From the NCBI GenBank assembly GCA_016721945.1, contig JADKHC010000016.1, forward strand, positions 1-64,000: a stretch of DNA of 64,000 nucleotides, written 5' to 3'. Made by a program: the position numbers and the translations under genes. Position 1 is the stretch's first letter; every line of letters begins with the position of its first letter. The notes under the pieces are model-generated. The model did not search any database and was not told the origin of the DNA. It saw only the letters and a list, made by a program, of their open reading frames with translations. Shown here piece by piece: positions 52,048-61,452 of the stretch. The DNA comes from Verrucomicrobiota bacterium. Lineage in GTDB: Bacteria > Verrucomicrobiota > Verrucomicrobiia > Opitutales > Opitutaceae.

Positions 52048-53874
52048 ATGATCCTGCCACTCAGATCGAAACTGCTACTCCTGTCGCTGATTCCTCTTTG
52101 CTGTGCCATTTGGTTCGGCGCTTTATCTGCCTACACCAAGATACGCGAACGCGCTGCGTACTCCGATTTCCGGGAAGTCATGGGCCTGGCGAATGCCCTC
52201 GCCAAAGTAAACGAAGCCAACAACGACGAGCTCCGAAACGCCTGGTGTTGGAATCCAGGCGCGATCAAGGACAACGGAGTAGCCACGGTCGACAAGATCA
52301 AGGCCATCTGGGAGGGCGACGTGAAGACCAACGAACAGGTCTACGGCGACATGCAAAAAATCAGCGGCTCCTTGGATCTCAATAAATTTGATCCCCAAAT
52401 AAAGGAGATCCTGCAGGAGATTGACCGTGCCCGAAATGACCTTGCGCAACACCGGCAGCGCATGCGTCAGACGATGGAGTTCTCCGAAATCATAAAGCCC
52501 TACGACCGCCTGAAAATAAGCATCCAGGGAATCTGGCCGGTCCTTATCAAACAAATCTCCGACAAGGACCTCGCTCAACGTCTCATCGCCTACAACCTCT
52601 ATCTCGATTACCAATCCGGCTGCGTGCAATACACCGGCGTCCTGACCTGGGCTCAGCAGATCCCAAAACTGCCCCCAGAAGCCTACGCCCGCTACGAGTC
52701 CTACTACCGGGAGAGCGAAACCCTGCTCAAACACTTCCGTAGCCTCGCACCCAAACCCATCGTCGAAAAAGTCGACAAGCTTCTCAACGACGACCGGGGA
52801 CGCTGGTTCGATGCGAAAGTGAAGAGCTATCTCAACGCGAATAATCTCTCCGAATTCCACGACTTCCTGCCGCACCTAGACATGGGCGCGGAATTCAAAG
52901 AAAAGGGCGAAAGCCGCAACGTCGACCTTGGGAAACTGATGACCGACATCCGCGCGGAAATCGGCGGATACACCGATACCAAGATCGACGAGCTCACTAC
53001 CAAAAGAAACGTGGCCATCATCGAAACCATTTTCGCGATCGGCCTGACCTTAAGTCTTTCCACTTATCTCAGCCGCTCGATTTCAAAAACCCTCGTGCAA
53101 ATCACCGACGGTATTTCCAAAGGAACCGATGAAGTCTATGACGCAGCCAACAAAATAAAAGAGGCAAGCGACATGCTTTCCCAAGGAGCCAGGGAGCAAG
53201 CCTCCAGCGTCGAAAATACAGAGGACATGATCAACCAGATCCGGGAGAATACACGCGCCACGACCCATTCCTCAAAGCAGGCCAACGAGCTCATTCACCA
53301 AACCACTAAAACCGTCCAAACCTCCAACGACAACATGAAGGCAATGGACAATGCCATGGCGCAGATTGCAGCTGATGGCACCAAGACGAAGAGTATCATT
53401 AAAACCATTACGGAAATTTCGTTCCAAACCAATCTCCTCGCACTCAACGCAGCCGTGGAAGCGGCCCGGGCCGGCGAAGCAGGCGCCGGTTTCGCCGTCG
53501 TCGCCGAGGAGGTTCGAAGCCTCGCGAGCCGATCAGGCGTCGCCTCTCACGACACGAACCAAATCGTAGAAGCCTCCGCGAAAACCATCGGTGTCGGCAT
53601 CGAATCAACGAAGAAGGCCAGCGAGTCTTTTAGCGCTGTCCTCGTCAGCACCAAGAACGTGGCGCAGTGCATCGCGCAAATTGAGCAGGAGGCCGAAAAA
53701 CAAACCACCGGGATCAACGAAATCGGCGAATCTGCAAAGAGGGTGGGCGAAATCACACGGGAAAACTCAGCCAAAGCAGAAGAATGCGCCTCGTACGCAC
53801 AGATCCTTAACCAACAAGCTGAAAGTCTGGAAGGCTACGTCGCCCGACTCAAAAACCTCGTCGAGGGACATTAG
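52048..53874 (+). CDS. Methyl-accepting chemotaxis protein with NIT-like sensor
   Basis: The 608-residue product has an N-terminal membrane helix (KLLLLSLIPLCCAIWFGAL), a long helical periplasmic sensor of about 280 residues resembling NIT (nitrate/nitrite-sensing) domains, and a second membrane helix (~330-348). The cytoplasmic coiled coil carries the highly conserved hairpin tip ISFQTNLLALNAAVEAARAG followed by EAGAGFAVVAEEVRSLA. It should signal to CheA/CheW, none of which are encoded here. The ligand is unknown. Confidence 0.9.
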   Translation: MILPLRSKLLLLSLIPLCCAIWFGALSAYTKIRERAAYSDFREVMGLANALAKVNEANNDELRNAWCWNPGAIKDNGVATVDKIKAIWEGDVKTNEQVYGDMQKISGSLDLNKFDPQIKEILQEIDRARNDLAQHRQRMRQTMEFSEIIKPYDRLKISIQGIWPVLIKQISDKDLAQRLIAYNLYLDYQSGCVQYTGVLTWAQQIPKLPPEAYARYESYYRESETLLKHFRSLAPKPIVEKVDKLLNDDRGRWFDAKVKSYLNANNLSEFHDFLPHLDMGAEFKEKGESRNVDLGKLMTDIRAEIGGYTDTKIDELTTKRNVAIIETIFAIGLTLSLSTYLSRSISKTLVQITDGISKGTDEVYDAANKIKEASDMLSQGAREQASSVENTEDMINQIRENTRATTHSSKQANELIHQTTKTVQTSNDNMKAMDNAMAQIAADGTKTKSIIKTITEISFQTNLLALNAAVEAARAGEAGAGFAVVAEEVRSLASRSGVASHDTNQIVEASAKTIGVGIESTKKASESFSAVLVSTKNVAQCIAQIEQEAEKQTTGINEIGESAKRVGEITRENSAKAEECASYAQILNQQAESLEGYVARLKNLVEGH

Positions 53875-53986
53875 TCAAAATCCTCGGGGCAAGCGCGGGG
53901 ATGACAGGCTAAGCGCTCGTTCGGGCCCGGCCGAAGTTTCCGCTTGCGCCGGAAGAGGGATTTCGCGGCCATGGTCCCTTACAAAC

Positions 53987-55130
53987 ATGATCGCTCCCGA
54001 GACATTTTCCCATATCGAGAACATTAAGAAGCGCGCCGGGTACCTATGGAGGTATCTTTGACGTCGAACAAAAACAGCGCGAGATAGAGGCCCTCGAAGC
54101 GCAGATGGGGGCTCCCACGTTTTGGGATAACCAGATTGCCGCACAAAAGCATATCGCCAAAGTCAATGGCCTGAAGCGTGCGATCGGCGGGTTGGTCGAG
54201 TTCAATAAGAAACTCGGCGACGTCGATGTGATGATCGAACTCATCGAGTCGGCTGAAGGTGCCGAACAAGAACAATACGCCAAAGAACTCGGCACGACAG
54301 CTGAGGCATTTGTCGTCGAACTCGACAAGCTTGAGATCGGTTCGTTTCTCAGCGGCAAGTTCGACAAGAACAACGCCATTCTCTCCATTCAGTCCGGCGC
54401 GGGTGGCACCGAGGCCAACGACTGGGCCGACATCATTTTCCGCATGTATAACCGCTGGGCTGAGCGCAGAGGTTTCGAGGTCGAGGTGCAGGACGTGCAG
54501 GTGGGCGACCAGGCTGGCATCAGCAAAGCCACGATGCTCATCAAGGGCGAGAACGCCTACGGCTACGTCAAGGCCGAGCGCGGTGTCCATCGTTTGGTGC
54601 GCATCAGCCCGTTCGACTCGAACAAGCGCCGCCACACTTCTTTTTGCGCGATCGACGTGGTTGCCGAAATCACCGACGAAATCGAAATCGAAATTCCTGA
54701 GGCCGAAATCCGCATCGATGTCTACCGTTCATCCGGCAAGGGCGGTCAGGGCGTCAACACGACCGACTCGGCGGTGCGCATGACGCACATTCCGTCCGGC
54801 ATCGTGGTGGTTTGCCAAAACGAACGTTCGCAGATCAAGAATCGCGCCAGCGCGATGAACGTCTTGAAAGCGCGTCTCTACGAGAAGAAGCAGGACGAAC
54901 AGCGCAGCGAGATGGAGCGTTTCTACGGTGAAAAAGGCGAAATCGGCTGGGGCAGCCAGATCCGCAGCTACGTGCTACAACCCTATCAGATGGTTAAGGA
55001 TTTGCGCACGGGTTCGGAAACGAGTGACACGCAGGGCGTGCTCGATGGCGATCTCGACCGTTTCATCTATGCCTGGTTGCGCGCGGGTTGCCCGCGTCAT
55101 CGCAACAAGGATATCAAGATGGAGGACTGA
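53987..55130 (+). CDS. prfB: Peptide chain release factor 2, with programmed +1 frameshift
   Basis: RF2 reads UGA and UAA. The first 24 codons (MIAPETFSHIENIKKRAGYL, then WRYL) end at an in-frame TGA (54059-54061). Shifting +1 at CTT-TGA-C continues into DVEQKQREIEALEAQ and the rest of RF2. That part includes the SPF stop-recognition tripeptide (ISPFDSNKRRHTSF) and the GGQ catalytic motif (SGKGGQGVNTTDSAVRM). The frameshift signal is the classical autoregulatory device of prfB. The gene ends 14 bases before the convergent secretin gene. Confidence 0.95.
54048..54062 (+). promoter_or_regulatory. prfB: prfB programmed +1 frameshift site
   Basis: GGAGG-TAT-CTT-TGA-C has the internal Shine-Dalgarno three bases before the slippery CUU codon, followed by the poor-context stop UGA C. 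This is the standard arrangement that lets RF2 shortage cause +1 slipping. Confidence 0.95.
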
Positions 55131-55144
55131 GCTTACTTGGGCGC

Positions 55145-56722
55145 CTATTTGTCGGTCGCCCAGTCAGTAAATTCTTTCAGCGCCGATTTCTTGGGTTGGG
55201 TTGCAACTTGCGAAGCTGTTTCGACGGGCTTGGCTTCGACCGATTTTTCGGTCGCCAGATCGTTCACGACATGTGGAGTGACGAAGAAGATGAGTTCGGT
55301 GCGCTCAGATGTATCGTATTTGCCGGAAAACAGTTTTCCTAGGATTGGTATGCTGCCGAAAAACGGGACCTTCCTCGTTGTCGTTGACGTGCTGTTTTGC
55401 ACCAATCCTCCCAAGACAACGGTGGCACCATCGCGGACCCGGACGATGGAAGAAGCCTGGCGAATATCGACAACCGGAGCTTTGGTATTTCCTGTGGCCG
55501 ACTCTTCCATTCTGACCAGACGACTTACTGCTGGCGTGATATCTAGAGTTATGAGGCCGTCGTCGGATACTTGAGGGGTGATGGATAGTACAGTGCCGAC
55601 GGTTAGGGTTTGGATCGATTCGCTGATATCGGTCGTCGTGGCAGTGCCAGAGCTTTGAGTTGTCTTGGTCGTGATAAAAACTGGCATGTCTTGCCCCACG
55701 CGTACCACGGACGGTTGGTTGTTCAGGGTACGGAGACGTGGTTTGGAGATAACTTTTAGTTCACCTTGTTGTGAGAGCGCATCAATGATGGCTTGGGTGT
55801 TTGTGCGTTGGAGCGTGGCCTGAACGCCTGCCGCGCCGGGAGATGAGCCAAACATCGGAGTTTGCACGATCAAGCCGCCGCCAGATTTCAAAGTTAACGC
55901 GCCAGGAATTGTGTTAAAGGTTGTATCCATCCCGGCTTCGATCCGTTGCCAGTTGATGCCTAGCTGCATGGATTTCCCGAGCGTTATCTCATAGATCTCG
56001 ATTTCGAGATCGACCTGGCGAACGACATTTTCTGTGACAGTTTTTAGGTAATCGGCGATGGTTTCGATGTTACGATGTCCGTCGGTTACAAGAACAGTTC
56101 CCGACAGGCTGTTGACGGTGAAAGTGCCCTTGGCCGAGATCATAGATTTCAACTGTTCGTTCAGTTCGCCCCAGAAATTTATAGTTGAGGTGTTGGTTAC
56201 GGTCATGCTTGAGCCTTCAGTACTCGAACCACCACCAGAGCCGCTTCCTCCTCCGGCTGAGCCGCCACCGCCACTGCCGCCACCACCCGAACTAATCTGT
56301 ACCGCGCTGGAACCTTGTCCGGAGCGTGTCGTGTGGATGTAGTCGATATGGAAGAGGCGCGATTCGCGATTGCGTACGCGGAGCAGGCGGCCTTCACGGG
56401 TGAAATAATAACCATTTGCCTCCAGCAAAGCGCCCATTGCGAGATCGAGTGGCAGGTCGCGGAAATCGACGGTGATTTCGCCGTCAACATCAAGGTCTGG
56501 AACGATGTTGAGATTGTTGGCCCGGGCAAACAGTGAGAGGGCTTGCTTGATCGGCACCCCGCTGGCGCTGAAGCTAAAGTTGGCGGTTGGTTCGGCAACG
56601 CCGGCTCCGGCCAGCGTGCTGGCGACCGAGGAGGCGGGCGCTTCTTGGCCGCGGGCGACGGAACTGAAGGCCAGGGAGGCAACGGCCAGGAAGAGGGGCG
56701 TGAGGGGGATTCGCGCGTTCAT
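55145..56722 (-). CDS. Secretin of a type II secretion/type IV pilus-like system
   Basis: The ~525-residue product has a signal peptide (LFLAVASLAFSSVARG), an STN/N0-type domain (FSFSASGVPIKQALSLFARA, then PLDLAMGALLEANGYYF), a Gly/Ser-rich linker (residues ~140-165) and a further N-domain. The secretin core carries the signature VVLGGLVQNSTST, KVPFFGSIPILGKLFSG and ELIFFVTPHVV. It forms the outer-membrane channel. The layout resembles MshL/PilQ more than GspD. ATG 56722 is chosen at the signal peptide. It is the last gene of an eight-gene operon. Confidence 0.9.
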   Translation of the reverse strand: MNARIPLTPLFLAVASLAFSSVARGQEAPASSVASTLAGAGVAEPTANFSFSASGVPIKQALSLFARANNLNIVPDLDVDGEITVDFRDLPLDLAMGALLEANGYYFTREGRLLRVRNRESRLFHIDYIHTTRSGQGSSAVQISSGGGGSGGGGSAGGGSGSGGGSSTEGSSMTVTNTSTINFWGELNEQLKSMISAKGTFTVNSLSGTVLVTDGHRNIETIADYLKTVTENVVRQVDLEIEIYEITLGKSMQLGINWQRIEAGMDTTFNTIPGALTLKSGGGLIVQTPMFGSSPGAAGVQATLQRTNTQAIIDALSQQGELKVISKPRLRTLNNQPSVVRVGQDMPVFITTKTTQSSGTATTTDISESIQTLTVGTVLSITPQVSDDGLITLDITPAVSRLVRMEESATGNTKAPVVDIRQASSIVRVRDGATVVLGGLVQNSTSTTTRKVPFFGSIPILGKLFSGKYDTSERTELIFFVTPHVVNDLATEKSVEAKPVETASQVATQPKKSALKEFTDWATDK

Positions 56723-56727
56723 AGTAT

Positions 56728-57252
56728 TCACGGGGTGGATGCCCGGCGGACCGGGGTTCTGAGGACAAAAATTTTGCCGACGGTGAGGAAGTCGCGGCCT
56801 TTCCAATGGGTGAGCCACACGCCGTCAGGATCGGCGGATTCGATCGTGATGCGGCCGATGGTGTCGCCGACCTGGGTAACTCGGTTGTTGAGGAGCAGCA
56901 GCGTTGCTCCATTTTGGCTCCAGATGCCGGTTAGGTGAACGGAATCCAGGAGGTCAGGCTGCTCAACCGTCTCGACGGTTGCGGCGGGCTGGACGTTGCG
57001 GGAGGCGAAAGGATCGCGAGATTGTTTCGGAATGATGAGCTTTTTTAGGGCGTCTTGACTAGATGCGGTTGGCATCTCGCCGCTGGGCAGGGGCTGCTCC
57101 GAAGTATTAGGATCAACGGCTGTTTCGGCTGGATCGCCTGCGGCTGATATCGAGCTGTTGCCGTCGGATGTGCGCAGGGACGACCACATCAGCGCGACGG
57201 CCAGGAGGGCCATTGCGGTGACGAACCACGGGTTGTTGAGGAGCTTTCTCAT
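56728..57252 (-). CDS. Inner-membrane assembly protein, GspC/PilP-like
   Basis: The 174-residue product has one N-terminal membrane helix (WFVTAMALLAVALMWSSL), a Pro/Ser-rich linker and a C-terminal small beta domain (LTGIWSQNGATLLLLNNRVT, then GDTIGRITIESADPDGVWL). The latter resembles the HR domain of GspC and the PilP domain, which contact the secretin. It overlaps the PilO-like gene by four bases and ends five bases before the secretin start. Confidence 0.75.
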   Translation of the reverse strand: MRKLLNNPWFVTAMALLAVALMWSSLRTSDGNSSISAAGDPAETAVDPNTSEQPLPSGEMPTASSQDALKKLIIPKQSRDPFASRNVQPAATVETVEQPDLLDSVHLTGIWSQNGATLLLLNNRVTQVGDTIGRITIESADPDGVWLTHWKGRDFLTVGKIFVLRTPVRRASTP

Positions 57253-57881
57253 TCGGTTGTTCGGCAGCCGGCACGGAGAAAAACTTCGGCGGTTTGCCTG
57301 CCTTGTTCATCGGCGCGAATGGCCAGACGGGTTAGATCAATCGACCGGTTTGGTGAGGAAAACTGTTCGAGGAGAACAAGCAACGATGCGAACGGCTGCG
57401 TGTTGTCGGCGGTGGGCACGAGTTTGCCGCGAGCGGTGACGAAATACAGCGGTGTTTCGGTGGCTGGGGGCGCGGTGGGGGCGGGCAATGCCTGGAACGT
57501 TGCGGTCCAGCCTTGGACTCGCGCGATGCGGGCGAACTCATCGAGCACGGGGACGAGTTGTTTGGGATTTGCCATGAGCATGCCTGCGGCCGTGGCGGCG
57601 CGCTCGGCGGTTTCGGTGGCGGCGGCATCGGTTCCCGCGAGCTGGAGCTCAGCCACCTGTTGTTCCAGCGCGAGCAACGGTTGGTAGGTTTGTCGCTTGG
57701 CGTGGATGCGTGGTTGGGCCCAGAGCTGGCTCCATAAAAACAGGAGCAGCATGGCCACAACGGGTACAACGGCTGGAAGCAGTCGGCGAATGCGGAGTCG
57801 ACGGGGTGCATCCGGCCAGCCCGGTACTTCGGAAAGAACCTGCCAGCAATCGAGGGCCAATTGACGGAGTTTATTTTTCAA
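57249..57881 (-). CDS. Inner-membrane assembly protein, PilO/GspM-like
   Basis: The 210-residue product has a single membrane helix (LLPAVVPVVAMLLLFLWSQL), then a coiled-coil segment (LALEQQVAELQLAG) and a ferredoxin-like domain (FASLLVLLEQFSSPNRSIDL). This matches the general plan of PilO/GspM, not a specific close homologue. It overlaps the upstream PilM/GspL-like gene by 11 bases. Confidence 0.7.
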   Translation of the reverse strand: MKNKLRQLALDCWQVLSEVPGWPDAPRRLRIRRLLPAVVPVVAMLLLFLWSQLWAQPRIHAKRQTYQPLLALEQQVAELQLAGTDAAATETAERAATAAGMLMANPKQLVPVLDEFARIARVQGWTATFQALPAPTAPPATETPLYFVTARGKLVPTADNTQPFASLLVLLEQFSSPNRSIDLTRLAIRADEQGRQTAEVFLRAGCRTTE

Positions 57882-59427
57882 GGAGTACGCCCTCCAGGTT
57901 GAATCGTTGGATTTCGGGCGCGCCGGGCGTGGTTAGTGGGGCAGCGACCAGCACGCGCGCGTTTTCGTTGAAACGCACCCGGAGCGGGCTTTTGGCCAGC
58001 TCGCTTTGCAGGCCTGCGATGAGGGCGTGGGCGGTTTCGTCGTCTGCCTCGATCGATCCGCTGAACTGGAAGGCCCAGGCAAGGGCTTCGGAATCCCAGC
58101 GGACATTGAACTCAATCAGACGGGCGCTTTCCGGCAGCAGTCCGGAGACGAAGCCGAGCAGGCGACTGGGCACCGGGGGCAGCCGGTCGTTGTTCACGCG
58201 GTTGACGAAGTTTTGGTTGCGTTCGATGGTTCGGTTTCGAAGATCGAGACGATCGCGGTCAGCCTGAAGTTCTGGCTCTCGGGTGCGCAGGCTGGAGAGT
58301 CGGTCATGTTCGGCGCTCCACTCGCTGGAGGTGTGATAGAGGTTTGAAAACATCAGCGCCAGTCCGAGCCAGACGACGATCAGGAATCCGACGCGAATAA
58401 ACTGGTTGCGTTGTTTCGCCTTCAGATAGCGCGAGAGCAGATTGATGGGCTGCTGAGGGGAAAGTTTGGCCGTGGTCTGCAACCAATCGATAGGTGTAGT
58501 GGGCAGGCTTTCGATTTTCTTTCCGCCTCCGCATTTGGTTTTGATTTCGGCTGTCGCCGCCGAGCCGCTTTGGGCCATGAGCCAGATCGAGGAGGCGGCG
58601 TTTTCGAAGTGCTGTTTGGTGTAGAGTAACGAGCGGTTCACTTCGACGCCGACCCGGCCGGGTTCACGATTGAGATCGGCGAGAATTGTCCGTGAAAACA
58701 GGAGTGGTCCGCCGACCCGACCGGCTAGAACGGAGGTGCTGGTGCCGACCTCGGCTGCCACGATCACGGTTGTGTTTTTTTCGGCGGGGATGCGGTTAAG
58801 TTCGTATTGGAGCGGGACGATGAGCGGCAGGATGCGCGTTAGATCGAGATGGCGTTTGAGCAGCACCCGGTGGAGATCGTCATAGAAACTTCTCGGTAGC
58901 AGATGTAGAAGGATCGACTGCTCTTGCTTCATCGTGATCAGCGGCTGCATCACCCACAACACGCGGCCGTGCTCTTGTTCGTGGCGTTGGATGCGGTTTT
59001 TCAGGTAGCTACGCAGCACGCCTTCGGAGAACACCGGGATGTCGTCGGCCTGGTGCATGAAGACCTCGTTTTCCAGAACGAGGAACGTTTCGGTACCGGC
59101 AAACTCGGTCTCTGTCAGGGCGTCATCGAGCACGGTTTCGAATTCCGCGACGGTGCGGATCGGTGTCGAACACGACCAACTCTTGGTCATCTTCTGGCGA
59201 CGAAAAGCGGCGGCATGGAGTGAACCGTTGAACCAGACGAAGCCGAGCGCATCGTTGTTGCGTGCGCTCTGCCGTGACGGAATTTTGCGTACGCTGGCGG
59301 GGACGGGAGCAGCCTTGGAGTCACCGTCAGCAACCGGTGTATCCGAGGGTTGAGTACGGTTGGGTTCGGCCTCCGTTAGAGCGGCAGCCTCGGCGAGCAG
59401 GCGTGAGATTTCGTCTTGGTCGCTCAT
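57871..59427 (-). CDS. PilM-PilN-like (GspL-like) assembly protein
   Basis: The 518-residue product has a cytoplasmic part (residues ~50-330) resembling the actin-like PilM/GspL domain (TETFLVLENEVFMH, NTTVIVAAEVGTSTSVLAG). A membrane helix follows (FLIVVWLGLALMFSNLYH, about 375-395), then a coiled coil (LSSLRTREPELQADRDRLDL) and a PilN/GspL-like periplasmic domain. PilM and PilN are separate proteins in type IV pili; the fusion is the GspL arrangement. ATG 59427 overlaps the stop of the pseudopilin gene (ATGA), which favours this start. Confidence 0.8.
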   Translation of the reverse strand: MSDQDEISRLLAEAAALTEAEPNRTQPSDTPVADGDSKAAPVPASVRKIPSRQSARNNDALGFVWFNGSLHAAAFRRQKMTKSWSCSTPIRTVAEFETVLDDALTETEFAGTETFLVLENEVFMHQADDIPVFSEGVLRSYLKNRIQRHEQEHGRVLWVMQPLITMKQEQSILLHLLPRSFYDDLHRVLLKRHLDLTRILPLIVPLQYELNRIPAEKNTTVIVAAEVGTSTSVLAGRVGGPLLFSRTILADLNREPGRVGVEVNRSLLYTKQHFENAASSIWLMAQSGSAATAEIKTKCGGGKKIESLPTTPIDWLQTTAKLSPQQPINLLSRYLKAKQRNQFIRVGFLIVVWLGLALMFSNLYHTSSEWSAEHDRLSSLRTREPELQADRDRLDLRNRTIERNQNFVNRVNNDRLPPVPSRLLGFVSGLLPESARLIEFNVRWDSEALAWAFQFSGSIEADDETAHALIAGLQSELAKSPLRVRFNENARVLVAAPLTTPGAPEIQRFNLEGVLLEK

Positions 59428-60251
59428 AGCGGTGTCCACCTAGTGCCGTCGAAAACGAACGTCTTTGGATCGGTGCTTACAACGTAGCTGTAGTTAAGGA
59501 CTCCTAGTCCATCGTAGAGGTTTATGCGCTGGTTAGCACGGCATTGAGGATTCGGCGAAGCAGTGCCGTCCGTAGTTCCTGCGTGAACGGGAACTGCTCC
59601 TGATGATATGATTGCACCAGTCACGCTGTACACTCTGTAGCTGGCAGCAGCTGTGGTGCTCGTGTTCCGGAATATGAAATCCAGCGCTGGTACTGAACGG
59701 AGGTTTACTCGTTCGATAACCAGAAACTCACGGATGCCCGGAGTCCATTCAGTCAGTCCGGGCGGTGGGAGATTGGCAGGGGAAAGGTCTGCTGAGTTCC
59801 AATTCCAGATTGCTTGGAAATTTGCCCGAACGTTGGCGATGGTGGTCGTCAGGCCGATGTCTTGACGCATACTCGAAATGAAGAGAGCACGTTGGTTGCT
59901 AGCGACTGGATCGGGTACGTAGAGACGTGGAATAGCGCCCGCTCCGGCGGTTCTTTGACGACGGTTGAAGCGAAGGTCGGTGGGATTTGCCGAGGCGTAG
60001 GTGGCGAGCACGGTGTTCCAGTTGTTTTCGTTAGGAAGGAGCCCTGTTTCCCGGATGTAGATTTTGATTTGCTCGCTGAGGGTTCGGAGTGAGTCCGCTT
60101 CTGCCCGCACGGCTTCGCGCTCAATAATTCGCAGGGCATTTGGTGTGATGACTGAGGCTAGGACAGCCATGATCGCGAGCACGCCGATCATTTCGATCAG
60201 GGTGAAACCGATTTGGCTGATAGGGGTTGGTTGTGGTGACTTCGTTTTCAT
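59424..60251 (-). CDS. Type II/IV pseudopilin with prepilin signal
   Basis: The ~275-residue product has a prepilin peptidase site (QIG-FTLIEMIGVLAIMAVL, with Glu at +5), followed by the long N-terminal helix. At this length it is larger than a major pilin, more like GspK/GspJ or a verrucomicrobial prepilin. It overlaps both neighbours by an ATGA, so it is tightly coupled. ATG 60251. Confidence 0.88.
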   Translation of the reverse strand: MKTKSPQPTPISQIGFTLIEMIGVLAIMAVLASVITPNALRIIEREAVRAEADSLRTLSEQIKIYIRETGLLPNENNWNTVLATYASANPTDLRFNRRQRTAGAGAIPRLYVPDPVASNQRALFISSMRQDIGLTTTIANVRANFQAIWNWNSADLSPANLPPPGLTEWTPGIREFLVIERVNLRSVPALDFIFRNTSTTAAASYRVYSVTGAIISSGAVPVHAGTTDGTASPNPQCRANQRINLYDGLGVLNYSYVVSTDPKTFVFDGTRWTPL

Positions 60252-61447
60252 CGTGCGTTCCACAGTTGCAGGATGGGGAGCACCACGGCCATCGCCACGA
60301 ATCCGACCACGGCGATCAACGATAGCATGATCACAGGATCGAAGATCGCGAAGACGACTTTGATCCGGCGCGGGATGATTTTGTTGTAGTAATCGGCGAC
60401 GCTTTGCAGCGCGACGTCGAGGGTGCCGGACGTTTCTCCCGTCGAAATCATGGTGACGACGGTGGGCGGGAAGATGTCGTGTTTCGCGAGGCTTTTGCTG
60501 AAGTGGGTGCCCTCGGTGACTGCGGTGCGCACTTCTTCGATGGCCTGTTCCAGGGCCTGATTGCCGACCAGTTTTTTGCAGATTTCGAGACCGCGCAGCA
60601 GCGTGATGCCGCTCCGGTAAAGCATGGCGAGGTTTTGCGTGAAACGTGAGAGCGCGAACATCGCGATCAGCGGTCCGAAGATCGGCAGTTTCATCAATGC
60701 CCGGTCAAATACGCGGGCATAGCGTGGGACGCGGAGAAGCATTTTTAACCCGAACCAGGCGGCAACACCACCGCCGATGATGAAGGGCCATCCGTGGAGT
60801 AAAAGATTACTGATCCAGATCGTGATGCGCGTGACCAGTGGCACTCCGAGCGAAAGATCCGTCAACAAGCTCACGAAGCGCGGCACGATAAATGTGAACA
60901 ACAGCAACACGAGGGCGAAGGCTGCGCCCGTCACCATGAGCGGGTAGATGAGTGCTTGTCGGATTTCGCCGATCAAACGGTCTAACCATTCGTAGTAACT
61001 ACTTAAACCTTCGAACGATTCCGGCAAGTGACCGCTCACTTCGCCTGCGTGGACGATGGCGACCACCTGCGGAGGGAAACTGCGAGGGAACATGGCGAGC
61101 GATTGATGCAACTGCACGCCGAGGGTGAGCTGATCGCGCACGGTGCCGAGCACGGTGCCGAGTCGTGTGCCCTCGGTATCGTTGGCCAGCCGGTCGATCG
61201 CATTGGGGATCGGGATGCCGGCGCGCAGCAGCAGCGTCATCTGCACAAAGAAATTGATGAGGTCGCCGCGTTTTACCGCGATGTCGTGAGTTTCGCCGGT
61301 CTCGACCGCAGAGCCTTCGCGAGCATCCAATAACCAAATGCCAGAGGCACGTAACCGATTTTCGGCTATGATGACGCTGTCGGCTTCGATCGCCCCTTGG
61401 ATGATCTGGCCAGTCGCGTTATAGGCACGGTAACGGAACATGCTCAT
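60248..61447 (-). CDS. Inner-membrane platform protein, GspF/PilC type
   Basis: The 399-residue product has the two GspF repeats, each with a cytoplasmic helical bundle and membrane helices: FFVQMTLLLRAGIPIPNAID and LIYPLMVTGAAFALVLLLFT in the first, RFTQNLAMLYRSGITLLRGL and ending VVGFVAMAVVLPILQLWNA in the second. It couples the ATPase to pilin assembly. It starts five bases after the ATPase stop. Confidence 0.93.
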   Translation of the reverse strand: MSMFRYRAYNATGQIIQGAIEADSVIIAENRLRASGIWLLDAREGSAVETGETHDIAVKRGDLINFFVQMTLLLRAGIPIPNAIDRLANDTEGTRLGTVLGTVRDQLTLGVQLHQSLAMFPRSFPPQVVAIVHAGEVSGHLPESFEGLSSYYEWLDRLIGEIRQALIYPLMVTGAAFALVLLLFTFIVPRFVSLLTDLSLGVPLVTRITIWISNLLLHGWPFIIGGGVAAWFGLKMLLRVPRYARVFDRALMKLPIFGPLIAMFALSRFTQNLAMLYRSGITLLRGLEICKKLVGNQALEQAIEEVRTAVTEGTHFSKSLAKHDIFPPTVVTMISTGETSGTLDVALQSVADYYNKIIPRRIKVVFAIFDPVIMLSLIAVVGFVAMAVVLPILQLWNAR

Positions 61448-61452
61448 CGTCG

